Positions 16,953 through 25,673 of a stretch of 36,002 bases of DNA are shown here, one piece after another (within the stretch, counting starts at the first letter, position 1; every line of letters begins with the position of its first letter). This stretch comes from Candidatus Mediterraneibacter faecipullorum (GTDB taxonomy: Bacteria; Bacillota; Clostridia; Lachnospirales; Lachnospiraceae), in NCBI GenBank assembly GCA_019119675.1, contig DWWO01000142.1, forward strand, positions 1 to 36,002, in the 5' to 3' direction. A model generated the notes under the pieces. The model was not told the origin of the DNA, ran no database searches, and worked only from the letters and a program-made list of their open reading frames with translations. The translations under genes and the position numbers were made by a program.

Positions 16953-17723
16953 ATGCAGAAAGGAATCCTTGTGGTGAGTTTCGGGACAAGCCATCTCGAT
17001 ACAATGGAGAAGACGATCGACGTCATTGAAAAAGAAATTGCGGAGAGATTTTCAGACTGCCGCGTATACCGTGCATTTACGAGCCGTATGATCATCCGCA
17101 AACTGAAACGCACGGGAGTTATGGAGATCGATACAGTGAAAGAGGCGGTAAAACGCATGGCCGCTGACGGGATCGAGGATGTGATCGTACAGCCGACCCA
17201 CATCATAAACGGCATCGAGAACGACCGGATGATGGAAGACCTGATGGAGAATATGTCACTGTTTAAACGGATACGGGTGGGGAAACCTCTCCTGAGCAGT
17301 GTGGATGATTATAAGAAATCCATTCACGCTGTCATGTCAGAGACAGAACTTGACGAAGACGAGATGCTTGTGTTTATGGGGCACGGCACGGACCATCATG
17401 CCAACTCGGCATACCCGACGCTGGAATATACTTTCCATGCACTCGGATACAATCAGGTATTAGTGGGAACTGTAGAGAGTTTTCCGGAGCTTAAAAACGT
17501 GATGGCGAAACTGGAGATCGCAGAGAAGAAAAAGGTTGCTCTTATGCCGTTCATGCTTGTGGCGGGAGACCACGCAAAAAATGACATGGCAGGAGAAGAT
17601 GATTCATGGAAGAGCCAGCTTGAAGATGAAGGTTATGACGTGCGTGTCATCATGAAAGGACTCGGTGAATTTGAGGGGATCCGCAGGATATTTCTGGATC
17701 ATATAGAAGAGACGATGGAATAA
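16953..17723 (+). CDS. cbiK: sirohydrochlorin cobaltochelatase CbiK
   Basis: Inserts Co2+ into sirohydrochlorin, the entry step of the anaerobic (early-cobalt) corrin pathway. The 256-aa product matches CbiK in length and fold. Metal-binding/catalytic histidines are visible as H144 in MGHGTDHH and H207 in AGDHAKND, matching the two His of characterised CbiK. It also has the CbiK N-terminal ILVVSFGTSH strand motif. AAAGGAA lies 9 nt before the ATG. Placement right after the cobalt importer pairs metal uptake with insertion. No siroheme or uroporphyrinogen methylase gene is in the window. Confidence 0.94.
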   Translation: MQKGILVVSFGTSHLDTMEKTIDVIEKEIAERFSDCRVYRAFTSRMIIRKLKRTGVMEIDTVKEAVKRMAADGIEDVIVQPTHIINGIENDRMMEDLMENMSLFKRIRVGKPLLSSVDDYKKSIHAVMSETELDEDEMLVFMGHGTDHHANSAYPTLEYTFHALGYNQVLVGTVESFPELKNVMAKLEIAEKKKVALMPFMLVAGDHAKNDMAGEDDSWKSQLEDEGYDVRVIMKGLGEFEGIRRIFLDHIEETME

Positions 17724-17766
17724 AAGACAGGACTGACAGAGCGCAGACGCAGGAAAGGAGACGAAT

Positions 17767-18219
17767 ATGTTAGAAGCGGGAACAAAGGCACCGGCATTTG
17801 AACTGCCGGATCAGAACGGAACTATGCATACACTCGAGGAGTACAGAGGGAAAAAGGTGATCCTCTATTTTTATCCGAAGGACAATACGCCGGGATGTAC
17901 GAAGCAGGCGTGCGGATTTGGAGAGCTGTATCCGCAGTTCGCGGAGAAGGGGGCGGTCGTACTCGGAGTGAGCAAAGACAGCGTGGCCTCGCATAAGAAA
18001 TTTGAGGAAAAGTACGGACTTCCGTTCACGCTGCTATCAGACACGGAGCTTACATGCATTCAGGCTTATGATGTGTGGAAAGAGAAGAATATGTACGGCA
18101 GGAAGACAATGGGAGTTGTACGGACCACTTATCTGATCGACGAAGAGGGTGTGATCGTCAAGGCTTTCGGGAAAGTAAAGGCGGCAGATAATCCGGCACA
18201 GATGCTGGGAGAGTTATAG
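17767..18219 (+). CDS. bcp: peroxiredoxin, Bcp/PrxQ type
   Basis: Thiol peroxidase of the Bcp/PrxQ family, 150 aa, that reduces H2O2 and organic hydroperoxides using thioredoxin. The peroxidatic Cys44 in NTPGCT and resolving Cys49 have the C-x4-C spacing typical of PrxQ. The usual YFYPKD strand precedes them. AAAGGAG at 17754-17760 is an excellent ribosome binding site. The gene has the same orientation and tight spacing as its corrin neighbours and no promoter or terminator of its own was seen, so it probably shares the B12-controlled transcript. It has no established step in corrin synthesis; protecting oxygen-labile Co(I)/Co(II) intermediates is only a hypothesis. Confidence 0.93.
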   Translation: MLEAGTKAPAFELPDQNGTMHTLEEYRGKKVILYFYPKDNTPGCTKQACGFGELYPQFAEKGAVVLGVSKDSVASHKKFEEKYGLPFTLLSDTELTCIQAYDVWKEKNMYGRKTMGVVRTTYLIDEEGVIVKAFGKVKAADNPAQMLGEL

Positions 18220-18278
18220 GATGCAGCGCGTTTTTGTAAATACGCTGACAAGTAAGAGAAAGAGGGAGACATCTCGGC

Positions 18279-19430
18279 ATGGATAAGGATATCGTCAGCA
18301 GAGAAATCGGCAGGACACGATCCGGTCTGCGTTACGGATGGACAACGGGGAGCTGCGCCGCGGCGGCAGCAAAGGCGGCGGCGCAGATGCTCTTTGCCGG
18401 AGAGGAGATAAGGCAGGTAAGACTTATGACGCCGAAAGGCATCGAGCTGTATCTGGATGTGGAATGCGTTACGCAGATGCCGGAATATACCGAGTGCGCG
18501 GTGAGAAAATACAGTGGCGACGATCCCGATGTGACGGACGGACTGCTTATTTTCGCAAAAGTGGAGCGGTGCGGCGGGAATCAGATCTTACTGGACGGAG
18601 GCGCCGGAGTCGGGCGGGTGACAAAGCCGGGCCTGGAACAAAAGATCGGGCAGGCTGCGATCAACAAAGTGCCAAGAAAGATGATTGCTGAAGAAGTGGA
18701 AGGCGTGTGCAGAAAATACGGATACTGCGGAGGGGTGAAGGTGCTCATCTCAATTCCCGGCGGGGAAGAGACGGCGAAGAAGACATTTAATCCAAGACTA
18801 GGCATTATCGGCGGGCTGTCCGTGCTCGGCACATCGGGTATCGTGGAACCTATGAGCGAAAAGGCGCTCACAGACACGATCTATCTGGAAATGAAGATGC
18901 TGCGTGAGAGCGGGCGCATTTACTGCTATGCCGTTCCGGGGAATTACGGCATTGATTTCCTGACAGAGAGTATGGGAATTGACCCGGATCTTGCAGTGAA
19001 GTGCAGTAACTATGTGGGAGAGACGATCGATGACGCCAGACTGCTGGGGATGAAAGGGCTGCTTCTGATCGGCCACGTGGGGAAGTTTATCAAGCTTGCC
19101 GCAGGAGTCATGAACACCCATTCCAGACAGGCGGACTGCAGGATGGAAGTATTCGCGTCCCACGCGGCTATGGCAGGAGCGGATACGGACACGGTGAAAG
19201 CAGTCATGGACTGTCTGAATACGACAGAAGCAGTTCGGATATTGAAGGGAAAAGGCCTGCTTCAGGATGTGATGAAAACGGTGATGGAGCGGATCGAGTT
19301 CTATCTGCGCCAGAGAGCAGGAGAAGAACTTCAGATCGGAGCAATCGTATTTTCGAGTGAAGAGGGGATACTGGGGCAGACAGAGAATGCAGCCCGATTG
19401 TCAGAGAAGATAGAGAGGAGACAGCAATGA
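18279..19430 (+). CDS. cbiD: cobalt-precorrin-5B C1-methyltransferase CbiD
   Basis: Methylates C1 during ring contraction chemistry of the anaerobic corrin pathway; CbiD is a marker of the early-cobalt route. The 383-aa product is full length. It starts with the family motif RYGWTTGSCAAAA (near 19-31) and has a conserved SIPGGEETAKKTFNPRLGI-type core near 158-175. GAGGGAG precedes the ATG. The stop codon overlaps the cbiL start (ATGA), giving translational coupling. Confidence 0.95.
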   Translation: MDKDIVSREIGRTRSGLRYGWTTGSCAAAAAKAAAQMLFAGEEIRQVRLMTPKGIELYLDVECVTQMPEYTECAVRKYSGDDPDVTDGLLIFAKVERCGGNQILLDGGAGVGRVTKPGLEQKIGQAAINKVPRKMIAEEVEGVCRKYGYCGGVKVLISIPGGEETAKKTFNPRLGIIGGLSVLGTSGIVEPMSEKALTDTIYLEMKMLRESGRIYCYAVPGNYGIDFLTESMGIDPDLAVKCSNYVGETIDDARLLGMKGLLLIGHVGKFIKLAAGVMNTHSRQADCRMEVFASHAAMAGADTDTVKAVMDCLNTTEAVRILKGKGLLQDVMKTVMERIEFYLRQRAGEELQIGAIVFSSEEGILGQTENAARLSEKIERRQQ

Positions 19431-20194
19431 GCGGAATATTTACAGGAGCAGGTGTGGGCCCGGGAGATCCGGAGCTGATGACATTAAAGGCGGTACGTGC
19501 GATAGAAGAGTGCAGCGTGATCGCCATACCTGTGTCAGACAGTACACTGGAGGCACCGGTTTACGAGACAGCAGGAAGTGAAGACGGGAGAAATGAGGCT
19601 TATCTGGAGCGGTGCGTGGCCTATCAGATCGCGGTCGGGGCATCGCCTGAGACGGCAGAAAAAGACAGGATCTATCTCCCGATGCCGATGATCAAAGAGA
19701 AGGAAAGACTGAAAGCAATCCATGACCAGGATGCAGAGGCAGTCGCACAACTGTTAGATGAAGATAAAAACGTAGTCTTTCTCACACTGGGGGATCCTAC
19801 AGTATATTCTACATGCATGTATGTACACAAACGCCTGAAACGCGCAGGATATACTACACAGATCATACCGGGCATTCCGTCGTTCTGCGCGGCAGCGGCG
19901 CGTATGGATATCCCGCTCGTTGAAAACCGTCAGGAGCTCCATGTGCTTCCGGCATCCTATGACATTGAAGAAAGCCTGCATCTGCCGGGGACGAAAGTGC
20001 TCATGAAAGCGGGCAGAAAGATGGGAGAAGTAAAGCGTCTGCTGACAGAGAAGGAAATGGACGCGGTGATGGTGGAAAACTGCGGGATGGAGAATGAGAA
20101 AATATATTCCGGTGCAGAAGAGATCCCGGAACAGGCAGGTTATTATTCCCTGCTTGTCGTAAAGGAAAAACAGACAGGAGGAAGAGAAAGATGA
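19427..20194 (+). CDS. cbiL: cobalt-factor II C20-methyltransferase CbiL
   Basis: SAM-dependent methyltransferase of the precorrin methylase (tetrapyrrole methylase) family acting at C20 of cobalt-factor II. The product is 255 aa. It shows GAGVGPGDPELMTLKA at the N-terminus, LGDPTVYST near 120, and IIPGIPSFCAAAA near 145-157, the family's SAM-binding elements. The LPASYDIEE segment and length distinguish it as a CbiL/CobI type. Four-base ATGA overlaps join it to cbiD and to cbiF. Confidence 0.93.
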   Translation: MSGIFTGAGVGPGDPELMTLKAVRAIEECSVIAIPVSDSTLEAPVYETAGSEDGRNEAYLERCVAYQIAVGASPETAEKDRIYLPMPMIKEKERLKAIHDQDAEAVAQLLDEDKNVVFLTLGDPTVYSTCMYVHKRLKRAGYTTQIIPGIPSFCAAAARMDIPLVENRQELHVLPASYDIEESLHLPGTKVLMKAGRKMGEVKRLLTEKEMDAVMVENCGMENEKIYSGAEEIPEQAGYYSLLVVKEKQTGGRER

Positions 20195-20970
20195 TCACAT
20201 TTGTAGGAGCAGGCCCGGGGGCGGAGGATCTGATCACGGTCCGCGGACAGAATCTGCTGAAAGAGGCCGACATCGTGATTTATGCCGGATCGCTTGTCAA
20301 TCCGGGACTTCTGTCAATGTGCAGAGAGAACTGCGAGATCTATAACAGCGCAAAGATGACACTGGAAGAAGTGATGGAGGTTATGACTGCGGGAGAACGG
20401 GCAGGGAAAAAAGTTGTCCGTCTCCATACCGGGGATCCGTGTCTGTACGGCGCGATCCGGGAGCAGATGGATGAACTGGAGAAACTGGATATCCCTTACG
20501 AGGTATGCCCGGGCGTGAGCTCATTCTGCGGGGCGGCAGCCGCTCTGGGCGCAGAATATACGCTGCCGGGAGTCTCCCAGTCCGTGGTGATCACCAGAAT
20601 GGCGGGACGCACGCCGGTGCCGGAGAGGGAATCCATCCAAAGCTTTGCCGCACATCAGGCGACGATGGTGATCTTCCTGAGCACGGGGATGCTCAAAGAG
20701 CTCTCTGAGGAACTGATCCGCGGCGGTTACGCAGCGGACACACCGGCGGCTATCGTATACAAAGCGACATGGCCGGAAGAGAAAGTACTGCATTGTACGA
20801 TAAAGGACCTTGCGGAAACTGCCGCAAAGGAAAATGTGACAAAGACGGCGCTCATCGTAGTAGGAAGGGTACTGGGCAGTGAATATGACCGCTCAAAGCT
20901 CTATGATCCGGCATTTACGACAGAATTCCGCGAAGCGTCCGCACCGGCGCAGAACGAGAAAGAACAGTGA
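20191..20970 (+). CDS. cbiF: cobalt-precorrin-4 C11-methyltransferase CbiF
   Basis: SAM-dependent tetrapyrrole methylase acting at C11. The 259-aa sequence opens with FVGAGPGAEDLITVRG, carries YAGSLVNP near 31-38 (a CbiF/CobM hallmark), HTGDPCLYGA near 77, and the CPGVSSFCGAAAALG region near 108-122. AGGAGG precedes the start, which overlaps the cbiL stop. Confidence in the specific subfamily is high because of the YAGSLVN motif. Confidence 0.94.
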   Translation: MITFVGAGPGAEDLITVRGQNLLKEADIVIYAGSLVNPGLLSMCRENCEIYNSAKMTLEEVMEVMTAGERAGKKVVRLHTGDPCLYGAIREQMDELEKLDIPYEVCPGVSSFCGAAAALGAEYTLPGVSQSVVITRMAGRTPVPERESIQSFAAHQATMVIFLSTGMLKELSEELIRGGYAADTPAAIVYKATWPEEKVLHCTIKDLAETAAKENVTKTALIVVGRVLGSEYDRSKLYDPAFTTEFREASAPAQNEKEQ

Positions 20971-21001
20971 GTATCAAAAAGAGAAACGGAGTACAGGGAC
21001 A

Positions 21002-21733
21002 ATGAGTAAGATATATGTGACAGGACTGGGCCCGGGGGCGGCTGATCAGATGACGATACGGGCAAGAAAGGTACTGGAAAAATGTCCGGTGATAATCGGA
21101 TATACAGTATACATTGACCTCATCAGAGAAGAATTTCCGGATAAGACATTTCTGAGCACACCGATGCGCAAAGAGGCTGACCGCTGCCGCATGGCATTTG
21201 CCGAGGCACAGAAAGGGCAGGATGTGGCAATGGTATGCAGCGGAGATGCGGGAGTCTACGGCATGGCCGGCCTGATCTGTGAAGTCGGGAAAGATTATCC
21301 GGATGTGGGGATCGAGATTGTGCCGGGCATCACAGCTGCATCCGGCGGGGCGGCGGTTCTTGGAGCGCCGCTGATGCATGACTTCGCAGTCATCAGCCTG
21401 AGCGATCTGCTCACACCGTGGGAGAAGATCGAGCGTCGTGTCAGGGCTGCGGCAGAAGCAGATTTCGTCATCTGCATCTATAATCCGTCAAGCAAAAAGC
21501 GGGCGGACTATCTCAAGAAAGCCTGTGAAATGATTTTGGAGTTCCGCAGGCCGGAGACAGTGTGCGGGATTGTCAGAAATATCGGAAGAGACGGGGAGAC
21601 ATATGAGATCCTGTCTCTGGAACAGCTGAGAGACACGCAGGTGGATATGTTTACGACAGTATTTATCGGGAACTCAAATACAATGGAGCTAAACGGCAGG
21701 ATGGTAACGCCGAGAGGGTATAAAGATGTGTAA
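21002..21733 (+). CDS. cbiH: cobalt-factor III C17-methyltransferase CbiH
   Basis: SAM-dependent methylase that methylates C17 and promotes ring contraction. The product is 243 aa from ATG 21002, chosen over upstream in-frame codons that would read back through the end of cbiF. CGGAG lies 11 nt upstream. Family features are VTGLGPGAADQMT at the start, CSGDAGVYGMAG near 80-91, IVPGITAASGGAAVLGAPL, and SLSDLLTPWEKIE, which is diagnostic for CobJ/CbiH. It has no extra C-terminal Fe-S domain as in some CobJ forms. Its end overlaps cbiET by 8 nt. Confidence 0.93.
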   Translation: MSKIYVTGLGPGAADQMTIRARKVLEKCPVIIGYTVYIDLIREEFPDKTFLSTPMRKEADRCRMAFAEAQKGQDVAMVCSGDAGVYGMAGLICEVGKDYPDVGIEIVPGITAASGGAAVLGAPLMHDFAVISLSDLLTPWEKIERRVRAAAEADFVICIYNPSSKKRADYLKKACEMILEFRRPETVCGIVRNIGRDGETYEILSLEQLRDTQVDMFTTVFIGNSNTMELNGRMVTPRGYKDV

Positions 21734-23015
21734 AAAGCGGCAGAAGATTTCTCTGGTCGGGATCGGTATGGGAAGCAGGGAATCCATGACTGCGGAGGCA
21801 GCAGAGGCGATCTGTGCCTGTGACTGCATGATCGGTGCGCAGAGGATGCTTTCCTCAGCGCGGGAACTCCGGTATGGAACAGACCCGGCTGTCCGGGTGC
21901 CGGAGCTGTGCGAGTACAATTCGGACAGGATATTTGCATATACAGAGGAGCACCCGGAATATGACCATGTGGCAGTACTGCTCTCAGGAGATACGGGATT
22001 CTACAGCGGAGCGAAGAAGCTCTCGGAAATGTTTGCAGGGCATCCTGACCGGTATGAGGTGGAAATGATCCCGGGGATTTCCTCGGTCATCTGTCTCGCC
22101 GCCCGGCTGAAAACGACATGGGAAGACGGGGCGGTGTTAAGTCTCCACGGACAGGACGAGAACTTCATACAGACAGTGAACAAAAACAGGAAGACGTTCC
22201 TTCTTCTGGGCGGAAAGGGAGCCGGGGAGAAGATGATCACGCGGCTTAAAGAGTACGGGATGGATGATGTGACTGTACATATCGGCAGCAGACTCTCATA
22301 TCCGGATGAGCAGATCGTATCCGGGCATCCGGGTGACTTTTCAGGAGACGAGGCGGACGGTCTGTGTGCGGCCATGATCCTGAATCCACATCCGGATAAG
22401 AAAACCGGACCACATATCCGGGATGAGGAATTTATCCGCGGCAATGTGCCTATGACAAAGGCAGAAGTACGGTCTGTCAGTCTGGCGCAGATGGAACTTA
22501 CGGAGAACGCGGTAGTGTACGATATCGGTGCGGGAACAGGATCGGTGTCTATGGAAGCGGCGCGTTCCGGAGATAAGATCAGGGTATATGCTATCGAGAA
22601 AAAGCCGGAGGCTGCTGAGCTTCTTGAGCAGAACCGGAAGAAATTCCGGACAGACGGAATACGCGTTATAAAAGGATTAGCGCCGGAGGCACTCCGGGAT
22701 CTGGAGCCGCCGACTCATGTGTTTATCGGGGGAAGTTCAGGAAATCTCCGGGAAATCCTGTGTACTGTGCTTGACAAGAATCCATCAGTGAGGATCGTGA
22801 TCAATGCGATATCGCTTGAGACAGTCGGCGAGGTCATGGACGCCATAGAGGAAGGCCTGCTGAAAGACGCGCAGATCACACAGATCACGGCATCGCGCGC
22901 CCGCGTGCTTGGCAGGTATCACATGATGACCGGACAAAATCCGGTGTATATCATTTCCGCAGGGGGAGATATGCAGGAAAATCCGGAGAAGACGGAAAGG
23001 AGTGCAGGGAGATGA
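21726..23015 (+). CDS. cbiET: CbiE-CbiT fusion, cobalt-precorrin-7/6B C5,C15-methyltransferase
   Basis: Two-domain enzyme (CobL-like, 429 aa) that methylates C5 and C15 and decarboxylates the C12 acetate. Residues 1-205 are a CbiE tetrapyrrole methylase domain (SLVGIGMGSRESMTAEA at the start, LSGDTGFYSGAK near 85, IPGISSV near 118). Residues 215-410 are a CbiT-type Rossmann methyltransferase starting with DEEFIRGNVPMTKAEVR. Its SAM-binding motif DIGAGTGS is at 266-273. In many genomes these are separate genes; here they are fused in frame with a short linker. It overlaps both neighbours. Confidence 0.94.
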   Translation: MCKKRQKISLVGIGMGSRESMTAEAAEAICACDCMIGAQRMLSSARELRYGTDPAVRVPELCEYNSDRIFAYTEEHPEYDHVAVLLSGDTGFYSGAKKLSEMFAGHPDRYEVEMIPGISSVICLAARLKTTWEDGAVLSLHGQDENFIQTVNKNRKTFLLLGGKGAGEKMITRLKEYGMDDVTVHIGSRLSYPDEQIVSGHPGDFSGDEADGLCAAMILNPHPDKKTGPHIRDEEFIRGNVPMTKAEVRSVSLAQMELTENAVVYDIGAGTGSVSMEAARSGDKIRVYAIEKKPEAAELLEQNRKKFRTDGIRVIKGLAPEALRDLEPPTHVFIGGSSGNLREILCTVLDKNPSVRIVINAISLETVGEVMDAIEEGLLKDAQITQITASRARVLGRYHMMTGQNPVYIISAGGDMQENPEKTERSAGR

Positions 23016-24508
23016 AGATCCCGAGAATACTGATCACCGCTCCGGCGAGCGGCAGCGGGAAGACAGCCATCTCCTGCGGCCTGATGTCTGCATTCCGGGA
23101 GAGAGGTATGGATGTGCGGGCCTGTAAATGCGGGCCGGATTATATCGATCCTATGTTTCACAGGGAAGTACTGGGGGTGGATTCACGGAATCTGGATCTG
23201 TTCTTTTCTGACAAGGAAGAGCTGACCGGCGGATTTATCCGGCATTCATCTGGTGCGGATATCACTGTGACAGAGGGAGTTATGGGATATTATGACGGCC
23301 GCGGGACGGATACGGATGCGGGAAGCTCCTACGATGTGGCAAGGACACTTCAGATCCCTGTTATACTTGTGGTTCCCTGCCGGGGAGCGGCGCTCTCTCT
23401 TGCAGCACTTGTTCGCGGTATCATTGAGTTCCGCTCCGACAGTAATATCCGGGGAATCCTGCTGAACCGCGTGTCTAAGATGCTTTATCCCAGACTGAAA
23501 GACATGCTTGAGCAGGAACTGAAAAAGTCCGGATATGACATTCCTGTGGTGGGGTATATCCCCGAAGACGAAGCCTTTCGTCTGGAGAGCCGCCATCTCG
23601 GACTTGTGACGCCACAGGAGCTGAATGATCTGAAAGAACAGACAGAACGTGCCGGCAGGATACTGGCTGAGAGTGTGGATCTGGATCAGATACTCTCTGT
23701 CGCGCAGGCGGCGCCGGAACTGGAAACTGAAGAAACGCGGTCAGTACATCCGGCGGACGGATACGGACTGGCGGAAAATGGACTGACGGAAAATAGACTG
23801 ACGGAAAATAGCCTGATGGGAGACGGATGCTCTGTCAGAGATGGAAAAGACAGGAAAGAGGGGCAGAAGCGGCTCAGGATCGGGATTGCCCGGGATGAGG
23901 CATTCTGCTTTTATTATAAGGCGAATCTGGAACTTCTGGAAGAAATGGGCTGCGAGCTGGTGTCTTTCAGCCCACTGCGTGATAAAGAACTGCCGGGAGA
24001 TATCAGCGGTCTGATCCTTGGCGGCGGATATCCGGAGCTTTACGGCGAAAGGCTTTCTGCGAACAGAGAGCTGTCAGGTGAGATCAGGAGCTCTCTGGAT
24101 GCCGGGATGCCCTGTCTTGCAGAGTGCGGTGGATTTATGTATCTGCATGAGGAACTGGAAGACAGAAACGGACATGTATATCCTATGGCAGGTGTGATAA
24201 AAGGGAAGACCTACCCCACGGGAAAACTGGTACGCTTCGGTTATGTCAATATAACGGCTGATAAAGAAGCTGACTGGCTCCTTCCCGGGGAAACTATAAG
24301 AGGACATGAATTCCATTACTGGGACAGTACCGATGCGGGTACGGACTGTATGGCGGTAAAGCCGGACGGGAAGAGAAAGTGGAACTGTATTCATATGAGA
24401 GAAAACCTGTTTGCCGGTTATCCTCATCTGTATTTGCCGTCCATACCAGAATTCGCCCGCCGGTTCGTCGGACGTTGTCGCGAGTGGGAGCGGACGCTGG
24501 TGCAGTAA
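23012..24508 (+). CDS. cbiA: cobyrinate a,c-diamide synthase CbiA
   Basis: Glutamine-dependent amidotransferase that amidates the a and c side chains of cobyrinic acid. The N-terminal dethiobiotin-synthetase-like ATPase domain has a P-loop APASGSGKT (10-18). The C-terminal class I glutaminase-like domain has the nucleophile Cys372 in AECGGF and a GHEFHYWD segment near its end. The 498-aa length exceeds the usual 450-460 aa. The excess is a linker (about 240-285) that includes a tandem five-residue repeat. It is joined to cbiET by an ATGA overlap, with AAAGGAG and GGGAG upstream. Confidence 0.95.
   Translation: MKIPRILITAPASGSGKTAISCGLMSAFRERGMDVRACKCGPDYIDPMFHREVLGVDSRNLDLFFSDKEELTGGFIRHSSGADITVTEGVMGYYDGRGTDTDAGSSYDVARTLQIPVILVVPCRGAALSLAALVRGIIEFRSDSNIRGILLNRVSKMLYPRLKDMLEQELKKSGYDIPVVGYIPEDEAFRLESRHLGLVTPQELNDLKEQTERAGRILAESVDLDQILSVAQAAPELETEETRSVHPADGYGLAENGLTENRLTENSLMGDGCSVRDGKDRKEGQKRLRIGIARDEAFCFYYKANLELLEEMGCELVSFSPLRDKELPGDISGLILGGGYPELYGERLSANRELSGEIRSSLDAGMPCLAECGGFMYLHEELEDRNGHVYPMAGVIKGKTYPTGKLVRFGYVNITADKEADWLLPGETIRGHEFHYWDSTDAGTDCMAVKPDGKRKWNCIHMRENLFAGYPHLYLPSIPEFARRFVGRCREWERTLVQ
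23766..23810 (+). repeat. three tandem 15-bp repeats in the cbiA interdomain linker
   Basis: Three head-to-tail copies of a 15-bp unit (GACTGACGGAAAATA; first copy differs at two bases), followed by a decayed fourth unit. They encode (G/R)L(A/T)EN repeats at residues 252-266. The unit is a multiple of three, so copy-number change would keep the cbiA frame. Confidence 0.85.
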
Positions 24509-24566
24509 CCGCCGTAGTACAGGTAATGCAGTAAATAATAAACAGAAAGAGCGGAGGAAAATCAAA

Positions 24567-25643
24567 ATGTCTGAGGAGTTTGAGAAGAAGTTACAACAGA
24601 AAATCGCAGAAATCCGTCCGGCTGACCGGGACAGCATGGAGGCGGCAAAAGCACACTGGAGGACAGTGGGCAAGCCGCTCAACAGTCTCGGGAAACTGGA
24701 AGAGGCGGTAGTGCGCATGGCCGGGATCAGAGGAAATGCGGACTATACGATTCGGAAAAAAGGTCTTGTTATCATGTGTGCCGACAATGGTGTAGTCGCT
24801 GAAGGAGTGACCCAGACCGGGCAGGAAGTGACTGCAATTGTGGCGGAGAACTTTACACGGCGTGCAACTAGTGTATGTCTGATGGCGGAGATCGCAGGCA
24901 CAGATCTTTTCCCGGTGGATATCGGAATGGCGGTGGATGTGCCAGCAGTGACAAAGCCGGAGTACAAGGTGATGAGCGGAACGAAAGACATGCTTCTTGA
25001 ACCTGCCATGACGAGAGAACAGGCGGCGCAGGCTGTCCTGACGGGAATACATATGGTGGAAAAACTGGCCGGACAAGGGTACAATCTGCTCGCTACGGGA
25101 GAAATGGGTATCGGAAATACTACGACGAGCAGCGCTGTAGCGGCCGTGCTCCTTGAACGAGATGCCGCGGAAGTGACAGGTCGCGGCGCAGGCTTGAGCT
25201 CTGAGGGACTGAACCGGAAGATTGACGTGATCCGCCGCTCGATCGAACTGCATCAGCCGGACAAAGAGGATGCTCTGGATGTGCTTTCCAAAGTGGGCGG
25301 ACTGGATATTGCCGGCCTGGCAGGCGTGTTCCTCGGAGGAGCGCTGTACCACATCCCTGTGATCATTGACGGATTCATCTCTTCAGTGGCAGCCCTCTGC
25401 GCGGCAAAGCTGTGCCCTGCTGCGGCAGACTGTATGATGCCTTCCCATAAGTCAGGAGAGCCGGCAGGAGGTATGGTGCTTGAGGCACTGAAACTTTCTC
25501 CTTATATCGAATGTAACATGTCGCTTGGCGAGGGAAGCGGAGCAGTGGCAGCAATTCCGCTGCTTGAGATGGGGCTCGCTGTCTACCGCGAGATGGGTAC
25601 ATTTGATGAGATCCATATAGAGCAGTATGAGGAGTTTGAGTAG
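24567..25643 (+). CDS. cobT: nicotinate-nucleotide:dimethylbenzimidazole phosphoribosyltransferase CobT
   Basis: Activates the lower-ligand base to its alpha-ribotide for nucleotide loop assembly. The product is 358 aa from ATG 24567, behind GCGGAGGAAA. The frame continues upstream into the end of cbiA but without a credible start. Typical CobT features are KPLNSLGKLE near 35-44, CADNGVVAEGVTQTG, ATGEMGIGNTTTSSA near 180-194, and LGEGSGA with the candidate catalytic Glu322. No bluB or bza lower-ligand synthesis gene is in the window, so the base attached cannot be told from here. Confidence 0.95.
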   Translation: MSEEFEKKLQQKIAEIRPADRDSMEAAKAHWRTVGKPLNSLGKLEEAVVRMAGIRGNADYTIRKKGLVIMCADNGVVAEGVTQTGQEVTAIVAENFTRRATSVCLMAEIAGTDLFPVDIGMAVDVPAVTKPEYKVMSGTKDMLLEPAMTREQAAQAVLTGIHMVEKLAGQGYNLLATGEMGIGNTTTSSAVAAVLLERDAAEVTGRGAGLSSEGLNRKIDVIRRSIELHQPDKEDALDVLSKVGGLDIAGLAGVFLGGALYHIPVIIDGFISSVAALCAAKLCPAAADCMMPSHKSGEPAGGMVLEALKLSPYIECNMSLGEGSGAVAAIPLLEMGLAVYREMGTFDEIHIEQYEEFE

Positions 25644-25673
25644 CAGCATTGTGAGGAAAGGGAGAAATAGGAA

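Noticed and set aside
15856..17004. 382-codon minus-strand open frame over cbiQ, cbiO and cbiK
   Set aside because: Antisense shadow; low-complexity Ser/Phe/Arg composition with no domain.
18220..18278. CAGCG...CGCTG inverted repeat between bcp and cbiD as a terminator
   Set aside because: Five-bp stem, interrupted, and no T run after it; the operon seems to continue.
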